Source of the DNA: Methanospirillum lacunae
GTDB taxonomy: Archaea > Halobacteriota > Methanomicrobia > Methanomicrobiales > Methanospirillaceae
DNA: 64,000 bases
Assembly (NCBI RefSeq): GCF_046195335.1
Contig: NZ_CP176093.1
Strand: one strand, 5' to 3'
The notes beneath the pieces were generated by a model that was given only the letters and a program-made list of their open reading frames with translations, ran no database searches and was not told where the DNA came from. Position 1 is the stretch's first letter. Every line of letters starts with the position of its first letter. A program made the position numbers and the translations under genes. Shown one piece after another: positions 8,906 to 18,577 of the stretch.

Positions 8906-9548
8906 CCTTATGAACGTCTCGGTAAACGGTACTCTTGTCGGACCGGTGAATTCCTGGACTTTTTCAAACATCATCGCAAACCATACAATCTCCTCTTCAG
9001 GTCGTCCAACACCTGGTCAGGTTCATGCCTTCTTCACACTGAACACGACATGGGGAGCAGTTCCCTTGACGGTGGAATTTACGAACCAGTCGCTGGGTAA
9101 CCCGTCCTCGTTTTTCTGGAACTTTGGTGATGGAAGAACTTCAACAGACAGAGACCCGATCCATACCTATACTACCCCTGGTATCTATTCTGTGACACTG
9201 AAAGCAATGAATGATCAGACCGGTGGAATGGCAACTCTCAACAAAGCCATAACAGTGACATCGGGGGAGATCCCATCCCCAACCCCTACACCTGTTCCAG
9301 GAGAAATCACAGCGTCCTTTGAGGCTGATCGGACTGTCGGTTCTGCTCCGGTTCAGATTTCTTACATTGATCTCTCTACCGGGAACCCAACTTCCTGGTT
9401 ATGGGACCTCGGAGATGGGAATGTATCTGTATCCCAGAATCTGACCCACATCTACCAGGTACCTGGAACATACTCTGTCAGGCTCTCGGTGCAGAATAGT
9501 TTAACGTCAGCAAGTATTGAGAAAATAGGATATATCACAGTCAAGTAA
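8802..9548 (+). CDS. Surface protein, C-terminal part: two PKD domains (frameshifted continuation)
   Basis: This frame continues the beta-helix protein after the frameshift at 8855-8858; true homology begins at about 8857 (P-G-I-Q-I-A-T), so the listed ATG is not a real start. It contains two PKD domains. Each has the F-x-W-N-F-G-D-G or W-L-W-D-L-G-D-G core and an H-x-Y-x-x-P-G-x-Y-S-V end strand. They are joined by a P-T-P-T-P linker. PKD domains are extracellular adhesion or spacing modules in methanogen surface proteins. No membrane anchor follows, so attachment is unclear. On its own the fragment has no signal peptide and would stay in the cell. Confidence 0.65.
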   Translation: MHRMMTGRFYIQTGINHIPGIQIATYIAQAKPGADLMNVSVNGTLVGPVNSWTFSNIIANHTISSSGRPTPGQVHAFFTLNTTWGAVPLTVEFTNQSLGNPSSFFWNFGDGRTSTDRDPIHTYTTPGIYSVTLKAMNDQTGGMATLNKAITVTSGEIPSPTPTPVPGEITASFEADRTVGSAPVQISYIDLSTGNPTSWLWDLGDGNVSVSQNLTHIYQVPGTYSVRLSVQNSLTSASIEKIGYITVK

Positions 9549-9736
9549 AAAAGCATCTTTTATCTTTAATATGAAACCCATTAATCCACAAATCTCTCTT
9601 TTCCCTGCAACGAAATTTTTTCCAGATTATTTAAAAAGAGAGTACCAGTATGATCTTTTCCCCAACTATTGCAAATGTTATGAGTAATATTATTAAAAAA
9701 TTTAATTCTTTTTTCTTTGCTTTCTATATCGAACCT

Positions 9737-10190
9737 TTCCCGCATTCTCAGTTAAATATGGGTTGCATACAATACTGATATATCGTTGTTCACCAATCCC
9801 TGGAGTTGTAATGGCAGAAGAATTATCGATAATCATCTTTACATAAAAGAGATAGATCACGCTTTTTCTTCTTCTAATCATGAGGTTGTCATTGAGGCCT
9901 CATATGCCCTGTGGGTCAATGACATCAGTTCTGATCGGTTCGTCTCCGCTTCATTTAACCAGTTATCAGAAGAAGATCTAAAAAGCGATGCGTATGCATG
10001 TACGGATGGGATATCTGATGAAAAACCCTGGAAAGAAGAAGGGGCAGAAAAAATTGCACCTGATATTATAGACAGACTATCTCTTGATCAACTCTGACAG
10101 ATTCATCCAGATACTTTCTTTTCAAACAAAAAATGGGAGAAGTCCTTAGAATCCCTATGAAGTAACTTTAGAATTGCTTGGAGGTGGATA
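9737..10190 (+). pseudogene. Chimeric pseudogene: fdhD front end fused to the 92-residue gene
   Basis: Positions 9737-9925 copy the promoter and first codons of fdhD (13161-13351), including the GGAGTTG ribosome site and the run encoding E-I-D-H-A-F-S. From about 9936 to 10190 the sequence instead copies 6815-7079, the small gene after the first methyltransferase. The join lies between 9921 and 9936. The copied start codon at 9811 leads to a stop after eleven codons, and the second half has lost its frame, so no intact product is made. This is direct evidence of local duplication and recombination between two genes that are now about 6 kb apart. Confidence 0.8.
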
Positions 10191-10278
10191 ATCCGCCAGT
10201 TTTTTCCTTTTTATCATCGTTTATAAAATGATATTCTTTTAGATTTCGACATCTTCTGTTTTTTAAATAAACATGTCG

Positions 10279-12396
10279 TTATCCCGTGAGTCTCACCATT
10301 GATGAACCAATCTTTTGTGAAGCGTCTGCCAATATTTCCTGCATATCAGACAACTGCTTCAATGCGGCTGCTGCTTCTTCTGATGCTGCTGAAGCTCCCA
10401 CTGCTTCCTCTGCTGTAGCCATTGATAGTTTATTAACCTCAGAAACACTGGCTGTGATCTGTTGAACAGCCGCTGCTTCCTCTTCAGACAAGCCAGCTAC
10501 TTCGGTTATATACATCGATATCTGTTGTGTTTGATTTGCGATAGATCTAAAGAATGTAATAGTGTCGGTTATTGCAGCAGAACCTTTCTTCACTTCTTGC
10601 TCAGCGAGGTTCATTGCTGTTGCTGCTTTTTCTGATTGTGATTGAAGCAGGGATATAATATTGGCGATATTTTCTGCTGATTTCTGAGAATCTTGTGCCA
10701 ATGTTTTGACCTCATTTGCTACCACTGCAAAACCCATACCAGCATCTCCCGCCCTGGCAGCTTCAATGGCTGCATTTAACGCAAGCAAGTTTGTCTGGTC
10801 TGCAATACCACTAATGATCTCAACGATTTTACCGATCTCAATCATTTGCCCCTTAATTTCTGATATAATATGTCCAACATCATTTACGGATCCGGTTATT
10901 GAATGAATACCATCCTCTGCAATCGCTGCTTTTTCTACTCCCTGTGTCGATGTTCTATCTGCATCCTGACTGAGCTTGGAAACGGAATCCACTTTTACCG
11001 CCACGGTGGAGACAGATGTAGATAACTCTTCCATTGCTGTGAGGACCTGTTGAACTGATTTATTAGTTAGATCAGCATTTAACTGAACATTTTCAACATT
11101 CTGAGCGATTGTATCTGCACCGGCTGCAAGCTGTTCAACTGTTGCAGCAGATGATTCTGCTGATTTGGTAAGGTTCTCAACCTGATCTGTGATCTCAAGG
11201 ATGAGTGCTTTTAATTCCTTACCTACATGTTCCCCGATTTTATTCAATTTGAGTTTGAGTTCAAGAAGATCCCCATTCACCTCATAGGTGTCATTGAATC
11301 GGGCGTTGAAGTTTACATTTGCATATTCTTCAGCAACATGAAGCGTTTCATTCAGTGGAATGGTAATAGCATCAAGCATCTGATTAATACCATTAACGAG
11401 TTCCCGATATATTCCGATGAAGTGATCTGGATCTCCCCTTGTCTGAAGTTTCCCTTCTTTTGCATTTCCAATCAGGATACCCATCTGATCAAGCAATGCA
11501 TTGAGTGTACTGATCATCTGATTGAGAGCAGGGGAAATCTCATCCTTTTCATCATATGGAGGAATATCCTGGACTTTTTCTCCTACTGCTATCAATTGCA
11601 TACGGTGAATAACACGTGTCTGAAGATCAGTGGCAAAGGTATCCATAGCATCCGCCATTATTCCTATTTCGTCTTTCCGGTTCATTGACAATCTCATGCC
11701 TAGATGTCCTTTCCCCATTTCCAGAATCATTTCTACAGTTCGGTTAAGAGGTCCGACAATTCCTTTACTAATGACTATTCCTAAAATAAGGGCTGCAAGC
11801 ACCCCAATGATTCCGGCTACTGTGATAAGGAATGAGGACTGAACAAATGTCGCATCAGATTCTGATTTAATCGTTTCTGCTTCATCCTTACTTATCTGAG
11901 TGAGGTTATCGATTGAGGCACCCATATCTTTCCTGACTCTCTGTAATTCACCGGTTGTTAATGATTCAAGTACCGCGTCTTTTTGCCCTGAATCCCAGAG
12001 TGCCTTGTTATCTTTTAATAATTGTTGATACCGGGCCCATAATGAATCAAACTTCTGAAGTTCTACATTCTGCGCATTGCTGATGTGTAGATTCCGATAT
12101 GAACCGATTATGGAATTAACAGTGGCAACATTTTTCTCTAGTATTTTTTGAGTGTTTGCCTGTTCCTGTGGAATGAGAACATATTTGTAAAAATCTCCCC
12201 TTATTTGATATATCGTAGATGACACCAGGCCCAAATCCTGAATTGGGATAAGGTGGTCTGAATACATGGCTGTCGATCCTTTATTGATCGTTTCCATGTT
12301 TGTATAACCAAGCACTGCAACTATACCCACAATTACAGCGATTAGTAAAAAACTACCAATCAGTTTATTGCTGATTCTGATATTATCAAGAAACAT
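10279..12396 (-). CDS. Methyl-accepting chemotaxis protein
   Basis: This is a 705-residue membrane chemoreceptor that would signal to CheA/CheW and the archaellum motor. It has a first membrane helix at about 13-30, then an extracytoplasmic helical sensor of the four-helix-bundle type. A second membrane helix lies at about 188-208 and is followed by a HAMP domain. The C-terminal half is the long coiled coil with the conserved hairpin tip (D-Q-T-N-L-L-A-L-N-A-A-I-E-A-A-R-A-G), needed to contact CheW. No PAS or Cache domain is evident. It stands alone, with no che genes beside it. The ligand is unknown. Confidence 0.93.
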   Translation of the reverse strand: MFLDNIRISNKLIGSFLLIAVIVGIVAVLGYTNMETINKGSTAMYSDHLIPIQDLGLVSSTIYQIRGDFYKYVLIPQEQANTQKILEKNVATVNSIIGSYRNLHISNAQNVELQKFDSLWARYQQLLKDNKALWDSGQKDAVLESLTTGELQRVRKDMGASIDNLTQISKDEAETIKSESDATFVQSSFLITVAGIIGVLAALILGIVISKGIVGPLNRTVEMILEMGKGHLGMRLSMNRKDEIGIMADAMDTFATDLQTRVIHRMQLIAVGEKVQDIPPYDEKDEISPALNQMISTLNALLDQMGILIGNAKEGKLQTRGDPDHFIGIYRELVNGINQMLDAITIPLNETLHVAEEYANVNFNARFNDTYEVNGDLLELKLKLNKIGEHVGKELKALILEITDQVENLTKSAESSAATVEQLAAGADTIAQNVENVQLNADLTNKSVQQVLTAMEELSTSVSTVAVKVDSVSKLSQDADRTSTQGVEKAAIAEDGIHSITGSVNDVGHIISEIKGQMIEIGKIVEIISGIADQTNLLALNAAIEAARAGDAGMGFAVVANEVKTLAQDSQKSAENIANIISLLQSQSEKAATAMNLAEQEVKKGSAAITDTITFFRSIANQTQQISMYITEVAGLSEEEAAAVQQITASVSEVNKLSMATAEEAVGASAASEEAAAALKQLSDMQEILADASQKIGSSMVRLTG

Positions 12397-12512
12397 AATG
12401 ATTTCAACTCCACAATAAGTGCCATACTTTCATCAATCAATCCAAATCTTGTCATTCACCAATTTCTTTATATTTTCTTTAATTGCATGATATCCCCACG
12501 TGTGTGACAGTA

Positions 12513-12740
12513 TTATTCAGAATTAGTATGTGGCAGGGTAAGATCAGCATCTGGAGGTGGTTTGCAATTTTTCTTTATCAACTCGCCGTTAGCAAAAATA
12601 AAAAACGGAGATGTGTCTATTAAGTTACGTGGAATAGAAAAGTTTGTCCATTGAGATAATTGGATATCATCGGATGGTTTTTGACGTGTCTCTTTTACGT
12701 GATGAACTTCTACATTATGAAAATTCAGTACTTCTTTCAT
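12513..12740 (-). CDS. Small hypothetical protein (75 residues)
   Basis: I chose the second methionine as start because GGTG lies eight bases upstream of it. The product is soluble and polar with a conserved-looking basic middle (H-H-V-K-E-T-R-Q-K-P) and two prolines before the end. It has no motif I recognise. It lies upstream of the chemoreceptor on the same strand but is separated from it by about 115 bases. Real translation is uncertain. Confidence 0.4.
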   Translation of the reverse strand: MKEVLNFHNVEVHHVKETRQKPSDDIQLSQWTNFSIPRNLIDTSPFFIFANGELIKKNCKPPPDADLTLPHTNSE

Positions 12741-13237
12741 AACAAACACCATGGGATAAATGATACGAACCGAGGAACATGGTTATCTGCGAATTCAAAA
12801 TATATAATTCTGATTCGGTTTCACAATTGACATGAATGACCTTTTACCATCCGATTAATGCCGCAATCTGTAATAATCATGAATGGATTATGGGATACCT
12901 ATAATTTTAAGCGGAATATATGGATATATCCTCAAAATGATTCCAAATAATCAGTATTAATTTCGCAAAACAAGGATTGAAAGCACACTTTCTTGTTATG
13001 CGTTTGTTACAATCAGGTAAAGAGAAAAATTACAGGAGAATCCTCGTGTTTTTTATACTGATGATGAAGTGAAAGGAAATTATACCCCCTGTCATATAAT
13101 AATTCCAAATTTTCGCTGATGTATATAAATTTGCCACATTTAATCATAGTTATTGTAACTTTTTACCGCATTCTGAAGTAAAATATATAATCCATACAAT
13201 ACTGGTATATCGCTAATCATCAATACTTGGAGTTGTA
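12741..13237. other. Intergenic region with the fdhD promoter
   Basis: No gene is supported. The last 80 bases before 13238 are the fdhD promoter segment that was copied to 9737-9810; an AAATATATAA stretch near 13181 is a plausible TATA box. Confidence 0.45.
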
Positions 13238-14020
13238 ATGACAGAAGAATTATCGATAACCGTTCCCTGTATAAAAGAGATAGATCACGCTTTTTCTACT
13301 TCTAATCATGAAGTCGTTATTGAAGCCCCATATGCCCTGTGGGTCAATGGCAGGCAGATTCTCAATGTCATGACAAGCCCCAGCCGGCTTGAAGACTTTG
13401 TTGTAGGATACCTCTACACTGAAGGGATGATCAAACAGGTAGATGACATCGAATCATTACAGATAGAGAAACAGACGATTCGAGTTCTTACAACTGGAAA
13501 AGTTGCCATCAGGGAGGGCAAAAAGACCATATTATCAGGTTGTGGAGGCGATTCTTCGTTTCTTGACATAAACAAACTACCGTTGATCACATCTGATGTT
13601 CGAATGGATCCGGTATGGATCCATCAGGCGTTGAAGTTGGTTCTGGACTCTGATCTTCACATCAGAACCGGAGGGATTCATGTCGTTGGTCTTGTCAGCA
13701 GTAACACGATGATAACAAAGACTGAAGATATCGGACGACACAACGCTCTCGACCGGGTAATCGGATATGCACTCCGGACTAATTGGGACCTTACCCGGAC
13801 CTGTGTCCTGATATCTGGCAGGATATCTTCAGAAATGTCACGAAAGTGTATACTTGCAGGTATTCCTATGATAGCATCCCGGGGAGCTACAACCTCACTT
13901 GCGATAGAAATGGCACAAGCAACCGGGCTTACCATCATCGGATTCATCAGAGGTGGAAAAATGAATATCTATACATCACCAGAGCGTATTATCGGTGCAA
14001 AGAGCAGCATTATTGAATAA
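13238..14020 (+). CDS. fdhD: Formate dehydrogenase accessory sulfurtransferase FdhD
   Basis: FdhD passes sulfur from a cysteine desulfurase to the bis-pterin Mo/W cofactor of formate dehydrogenase and related enzymes. The 260 residues show the family blocks P-Y-A-L-W-V-N-G, L-E-D-F-V-V-G-Y-L, R-T-G-G-I-H and E-D-I-G-R-H-N-A-L-D. The cysteine loop reads S-G-C-G-G-D. Cys102 is present, but the second cysteine of the Escherichia coli C-x-x-C loop is replaced by Asp105. The ATG has GGAGTTG upstream. A cysteine desulfurase that might supply sulfur is encoded at 26129-27310. The start region was duplicated into the pseudogene at 9737. Confidence 0.93.
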   Translation: MTEELSITVPCIKEIDHAFSTSNHEVVIEAPYALWVNGRQILNVMTSPSRLEDFVVGYLYTEGMIKQVDDIESLQIEKQTIRVLTTGKVAIREGKKTILSGCGGDSSFLDINKLPLITSDVRMDPVWIHQALKLVLDSDLHIRTGGIHVVGLVSSNTMITKTEDIGRHNALDRVIGYALRTNWDLTRTCVLISGRISSEMSRKCILAGIPMIASRGATTSLAIEMAQATGLTIIGFIRGGKMNIYTSPERIIGAKSSIIE

Positions 14021-14117
14021 TCAAAGCATTCAAGTGCAATAATTAATTTTTCAAGAAAAGAAAAAGTCGGCAGATGATTATCTATCTTCTGCCTTTTCAA
14101 CCGGTTTTTGAGTTATC

Positions 14118-14924
14118 TTATACCGGGCTGAACTTGTACTCTTTCAGTGCAGTCTTTCCTTCATCAGAAGTCAGCAGTTTTACGTAATCTTTTGCAAGAT
14201 CCTTTTGCTTTGCTTCTGTGAGAATACCTGCATTGTACTTTGCTACTACATTGAGGTTTTCAGGAATCTCGATGATCTTTATCTTATCAGCAAGTTCTTT
14301 TGAGACATCTGAGTAGTAGGTGATTCCTGCGTCTGCTTCACCGAGGGAAACCTTGGTGGTTGCACCAGCGACGTTGGTCTCTTCAGAGATGACGTTCTTC
14401 TTAAATGCATCAACAAATGCCTGACCATAGGCAGTGTCGTTGACGGTCTTATTCAGCATCTGCTCGGTGTACTTACGGACAGGAACATCCTTAGTCTCAC
14501 TTACAATCTTTACACCTGGCTTTGCAAGGTCAGCAAGTCCGGTGATACCAGCGGGGTTATCTGCTGGAACAATAAGTGCAAGTTTGTTGGTTGCGTAGGG
14601 TGTGACATCATCTTTGCTAATCAGGTTGACCTTGATCAGGTTGTTGATGTTAGAGTCACTTGCAGGAAGGAAGAGGTCAGCAGAAGCGCCCTCTTTAATC
14701 TGGGTTTCAAGTGTTGCAGAACTGTCAAAGTTGGGTGTGATAGTAATCCCAGGGTGTGAAGCCTCAAACGTCTTATCGAGGTCACCAACCACACCAGTAA
14801 GGGATGCAGCTGCAAAGATTGTCAGGCCAGTCTGATTTGTGTCTGCAGCTGAAACACAGCCGATCTGAACTGCAAGAAGAAGCAGCATGAGCCCGACTGC
14901 AAGATACGATACATTCATCTTCAT
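14118..14924 (-). CDS. modA: Molybdate/tungstate ABC transporter substrate-binding protein
   Basis: ModA captures molybdate or tungstate outside the membrane for ModBC. The 268-residue protein has a signal peptide ending at V-S-A-A-D. The ModA signature F-A-A-A-S-L-T follows, then S-S-A-T-L-E-T-Q-I and A-D-L-F-L-P-A-S near residues 70-90, which line the oxyanion site. The start has GGAGTGC upstream. The permease and ATPase genes are not adjacent; the only modBC pair in the window is at 30933-32497, and a second ModA-like protein is at 38906-39667. Molybdate versus tungstate preference cannot be told from sequence. Confidence 0.92.
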   Translation of the reverse strand: MKMNVSYLAVGLMLLLLAVQIGCVSAADTNQTGLTIFAAASLTGVVGDLDKTFEASHPGITITPNFDSSATLETQIKEGASADLFLPASDSNINNLIKVNLISKDDVTPYATNKLALIVPADNPAGITGLADLAKPGVKIVSETKDVPVRKYTEQMLNKTVNDTAYGQAFVDAFKKNVISEETNVAGATTKVSLGEADAGITYYSDVSKELADKIKIIEIPENLNVVAKYNAGILTEAKQKDLAKDYVKLLTSDEGKTALKEYKFSPV

Positions 14925-15122
14925 AATAGCACTCCGAAATACAGGTTAATTATGGATTTCATATAGATAAAAGGAAATCGTTAATTACATAATATTAATA
15001 TTAGAAAAATAAGCGGATTTTGAAATCTCTAATTGCTTTTTGTTGCAGAATCATGGATATTATATTCATACCAATTTTTTGGGGATGGAGCATATTATAT
15101 AGAATTTTAGTGAATCTATAGT

Positions 15123-15980
15123 ATGTTCGAATCGATTGGCAGAAGTATCGCTCTGATAAAAGCGAGTTGGGGAGTAATCAAAAAGGATAAAGAACTCCTG
15201 TTATTCCCGGTTCTGTCTGGAATTGTCTGCATCATAATTGCTGCATCGTTTCTCATTCCTGCTGTTCTCATGGGAGTAGGTCTTGATACCAAGAATCACA
15301 GTTCCCCACTGGTGTACGTTGGCATATTCCTCTTTTACTTGATCACTTATTTCGTGGTTATCTTCTTCAACGCGGGTCTTGTAGCCTGTGCACATATCAG
15401 ATTAACAGGGGGTGACCCCACGTTTTCAGACGGAATATCAGCCGCAAAACAAAACATCATACAGATTTTTGTATGGGCATTTATATCTGCAACAATTGGG
15501 CTTGTTCTTCAGATAATCAGAGATAATAATAATTTTGTTGCCCAGATTATCTCATCTCTAATCGGAGTCGCATGGAGTCTTCTGACCTTCTTTGTGGTTC
15601 CGATAATGATCATTGAAAACCGGGGGGCCATTGAGTCAATCAAAGAGTCAGCATCACTCTTTAAGCGAACATGGGGAGAAACCGTTGTTGGTCAGGGAGG
15701 TATTGCCCTTATATTTGTATTGATAGCGCTTATTGCTCTAATCCCTGTGTTTCTTTTGATGCTTACAGGAGTTGGGGAACTCATTATTGCTGCAGTCTCT
15801 TTATACCTCCTTATCCTGATAGTACTCTTTGTTATGGTTAACGCCATGCAGGGAATATATAATACAGCCCTTTACCTATATGCAAAAAACGGTACAGTCC
15901 CGGATGTCTTCTCAAAAGATCTGATCGAAAATGCATTCAAACAGAAAAATGAAACCAGTTTTCAGGGCGGAAATATTTGA
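15123..15980 (+). CDS. Polytopic membrane protein, DUF6159-like
   Basis: The 285 residues form about six hydrophobic helices with a cytoplasmic-looking N-terminus (S-W-G-V-I-K-K-D-K-E-L-L-L-F-P). This opening is typical of the DUF6159 family of uncharacterised archaeal and bacterial membrane proteins. A loop in the middle carries S-I-K-E-S-A-S-L-F-K-R-T-W-G, also typical of the family. A TATTATATAG box lies about 30 bases before the ATG, and no ribosome site is obvious, so the transcript may be leaderless. Function is unknown. Neighbours on both sides are transcribed away from it or convergently, so it is probably a single-gene unit. Confidence 0.75.
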   Translation: MFESIGRSIALIKASWGVIKKDKELLLFPVLSGIVCIIIAASFLIPAVLMGVGLDTKNHSSPLVYVGIFLFYLITYFVVIFFNAGLVACAHIRLTGGDPTFSDGISAAKQNIIQIFVWAFISATIGLVLQIIRDNNNFVAQIISSLIGVAWSLLTFFVVPIMIIENRGAIESIKESASLFKRTWGETVVGQGGIALIFVLIALIALIPVFLLMLTGVGELIIAAVSLYLLILIVLFVMVNAMQGIYNTALYLYAKNGTVPDVFSKDLIENAFKQKNETSFQGGNI

Positions 15981-16007
15981 GTGTATCAGACATCTTCTTT
16001 TTTTTAG

Positions 16008-16877
16008 TTATAACCGGTGATTATCCCACCAGATTGTCGCGCTTCGATGCTCTCCTCCTGCCAGTATCCTTCCATCAGGCGTGATACTGACGTTTTTGGT
16101 CAAATACTCATGTATTATTTTATCCTGCCATTCTTCAGTACATTCAAACTGCTTTGCAATAGTCCTGGCAGCCTGCACAACTGACTCATAGAAAACTGGT
16201 GGAGCCGGTTCCATGACCTCAAGATTTGCATAAATTCCCATTTCATACAGGACATTCCAGAGACAGTCTGCAAGTGGAGTAGGATAATATTCCCTGCCAT
16301 GGAGTTCAGGCCAGAGATCCTGCATCATTTGAGCCCAGGATGGAAGAGTAAGGAACCAGAACAGGTAGACTCTTCCTGATGAGATTCGTTGAATCATCCT
16401 GATGGTTCCGGCTATATCTGTCATGGTGAGGGAGAACGAAGATATTATCAGATCAAACAGACCCCGAAGTTCATCACAGGTAACATCCTCCCACGGCCGG
16501 TTTATTATCTTTATCAGAGGAACATCCTGTTGAATCCTGTATTCTTCAAGAGCCTGGCACATGAGGGGGGCCTGCTCAATAACAGTTACATTACAGCCCT
16601 GTTTAGCCAGAGGAACCGCAAGAGTCCCAGGTCCTGATCCGATATCCAGCACAGAACATCCAGGTGGGGCATCAATAATTCTGAGTTGTTCATCCACCAT
16701 CTTTGAGTAATCCCCCTGGATATTCTCAAGATACATGCTGACATTGTCGGGATCATCCCAGAAGGTCTTTTGATTGTTTGTATGTATCGACCGGATATGT
16801 CTCTCCTTTAGGCGAGTCCATTGCTCTGCCCAGGATGTACCTGATATTTGAGAGGTGTTTTTCTGTTGGAGATACAT
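16008..16877 (-). CDS. Class I SAM methyltransferase with C-terminal accessory domain (copy 1)
   Basis: I chose the ATG at 16877 because GGTGGA lies five bases upstream; a longer frame to 17003 lacks one. The 289-residue product has the SAM motif V-L-D-I-G-S-G-P-G near residue 75. An acidic strand end is followed by a C-terminal helical domain with W-N-V-L-Y-E-M-G-I and a W-W-D ending. The same C-terminal layout occurs in the copies at 21869, 41239, 45440 and 46329, so these form one local family. The substrate is unknown. It is divergent from the small gene at 17043, which belongs to another locally repeated family. A metabolite or metal-ligand substrate is inferred from the neighbourhood only. 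Confidence 0.78.
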   Translation of the reverse strand: MYLQQKNTSQISGTSWAEQWTRLKERHIRSIHTNNQKTFWDDPDNVSMYLENIQGDYSKMVDEQLRIIDAPPGCSVLDIGSGPGTLAVPLAKQGCNVTVIEQAPLMCQALEEYRIQQDVPLIKIINRPWEDVTCDELRGLFDLIISSFSLTMTDIAGTIRMIQRISSGRVYLFWFLTLPSWAQMMQDLWPELHGREYYPTPLADCLWNVLYEMGIYANLEVMEPAPPVFYESVVQAARTIAKQFECTEEWQDKIIHEYLTKNVSITPDGRILAGGEHRSATIWWDNHRL

Positions 16878-17042
16878 ACAATCCACCCGAACTACTTCTG
16901 AATTGTGTTGCAATGACATATATAGAGATACCGGATTACCTGAAAAACATGGGTCCCGCCCATACACCGCAGGTCTGAATTCAGGTGAATACACCCTGTT
17001 CATCCCTCACTTTCAAGAACTCTCATAACATATGACCTATGT

Positions 17043-17414
17043 ATGGAGATTGTATCAGTCAGAACCCAGCCAGTTCTCTCTGATGGACGAGTAAAAACAG
17101 AATACCTCTTGTCCAGCCCGGTTACCAGGGAGGTCTTGTATGCACTCTCACAAGGAAGTTATGAAAATACTGGCTGGCAATATCTCTCTCCTACTTATTG
17201 TATCTCTAATCATGAAGGTCTACAAATCAGTGGAATCCTTAAGAGCCCGGTTATCGTTGTTGAAAGTCTTCCAGAAATATCAATCGGAATTGAGGACTAT
17301 TTTCATGGTTTTCTTTCAACCATACCTGATTCTGAAAAACCTGATTGGTATCCACTTGTTTTAATTCAGAAATCGATACAGTATCTGAAACACATATTCT
17401 TAAGGCACAAATGA
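17043..17414 (+). CDS. Orphan small protein, family shared with 24373-24672 (copy 1)
   Basis: The 123 residues match the protein at 24373-24672 along most of its length. Both have D-G-[RK]-[VI]-K-x-E-Y-L-L near residue 14, then a P-V-x-R-E-[VM]-L block, a Y-L-x-x-P-x-Y-x-I strand and a closing F-x-x-F-L-S segment. No known family was recognised and there is no signal peptide. The gene sits between a divergent methyltransferase and a metal-complex-type binding protein, and its sister lies next to a decayed molbindin gene. The repeated setting suggests a role in the same metal-linked pathway. The start is the first ATG with a matching N-terminus; its ribosome site is weak. Confidence 0.6.
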   Translation: MEIVSVRTQPVLSDGRVKTEYLLSSPVTREVLYALSQGSYENTGWQYLSPTYCISNHEGLQISGILKSPVIVVESLPEISIGIEDYFHGFLSTIPDSEKPDWYPLVLIQKSIQYLKHIFLRHK

Positions 17415-17514
17415 ATAATAAACTGAATTAACTTTACTCGATAAACCACATAACTATTTTAGTTAAATATTCCCAACAGTAATGTGGTCATCCATGACCA
17501 ATGGAGTGCAATGT

Positions 17515-18561
17515 ATGGGTACAAATTTCAAACTTTTACTATGTGGATTATTAATTGCGCTTTTAGTATTCCCGGTAGTTTCCTTTGCTGAAAACAAAAC
17601 GATCACCGATCTGGCGGGAAATACGATTCAATTTCCAGCAAATGTCAACAGGATTGTAACGGTGGATCCTTTTACAAGCCAATTCTTCTTTGTTATAGGT
17701 GCTGACAACAAACTGGTCGGAACATGTGTCGGACCTGCAGATAGAAACAAGGTAAATGAAACAGAAAATAACCTTGGTAAACTTCCAAATGCAGGATGTA
17801 AGACAAATGTAAATCTTGAGCAGTTAATTGCTCTTAAGCCTGAACTTGTTATCTCTGACAAGGCATATTCGAAAGTTAATGAAGATATTGCCGCAACAGG
17901 CATTCCGGTTGCTGTTGTTGATGTGGAATCACCTGATACTCTTATGAAGAGTTACGAGATGATCGGTAAGATCACCGGCAAAGAGAAAGAAGCAGAGGAA
18001 TTCATTTCCTATTACAACGGAAAAGTTGACGAACTGGAAAAGAATGTTGCTGACTATACTGATGTAAACCGGGCAAAAGTATACTTCGGTCAGAGGGAGC
18101 CATTGTCAACACTGGGTGATGACTGGTACGAAGCAAAGTCATTGGGTATTGCTGGTGGATACAATGTTGCACAGGGCGTTGTGGGAGGCGATAGCAAGGT
18201 TACACTGGAACAGATCTACAACTGGAATCCAGATGATATCATTCTGTTATCATATAACTCTAAGAACGTGACTGATATTCTCACAGATTCGGCATGGAAG
18301 GACCTTACCGCGGTCAAGAAAAAACAGGTATACCGTATGCCTAAATATATCATGGCCTGGGAACTCCCAGTACCTGAAAATGTTCTCGGTATGATGTGGC
18401 TCCAGAATACCTTGTATCCCGACCATGTCCACAATGACCTGACCTCAGAAATCAAGGAGTTTTATCAGAAATTCTACCGGCTTACCCTTACAGATAAGGA
18501 TGTCGCTGCATTACTTGCAGACAAGACACCGGTTACTCTGAATAAACCCTCCTCTCCATAA
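17515..18561 (+). CDS. Peripla_BP_2 substrate-binding protein (metal-complex/corrinoid type, copy 1)
   Basis: The ATG at 17515 is preceded by GGAGTG and starts a clear signal peptide ending near V-V-S-F-A-E. The mature part opens T-I-T-D-L-A-G-N-T-I-Q-F-P, the hallmark of binding proteins for ferric siderophores, haem or cobalamin. The hinge helix and the C-terminal lobe (L-E-Q-I-Y-N-W-N-P-D-D-I-I-L) are intact. No BtuCD/FecCD-type permease is in the window. The next gene, 16 bases on, is a radical SAM enzyme whose C-terminal domain resembles the C-terminal lobe of this protein. The two very likely handle the same ligand. The ligand itself is unknown. Confidence 0.85.
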   Translation: MGTNFKLLLCGLLIALLVFPVVSFAENKTITDLAGNTIQFPANVNRIVTVDPFTSQFFFVIGADNKLVGTCVGPADRNKVNETENNLGKLPNAGCKTNVNLEQLIALKPELVISDKAYSKVNEDIAATGIPVAVVDVESPDTLMKSYEMIGKITGKEKEAEEFISYYNGKVDELEKNVADYTDVNRAKVYFGQREPLSTLGDDWYEAKSLGIAGGYNVAQGVVGGDSKVTLEQIYNWNPDDIILLSYNSKNVTDILTDSAWKDLTAVKKKQVYRMPKYIMAWELPVPENVLGMMWLQNTLYPDHVHNDLTSEIKEFYQKFYRLTLTDKDVAALLADKTPVTLNKPSSP

Positions 18562-18577
18562 CTTTTTCTTTTTTATT

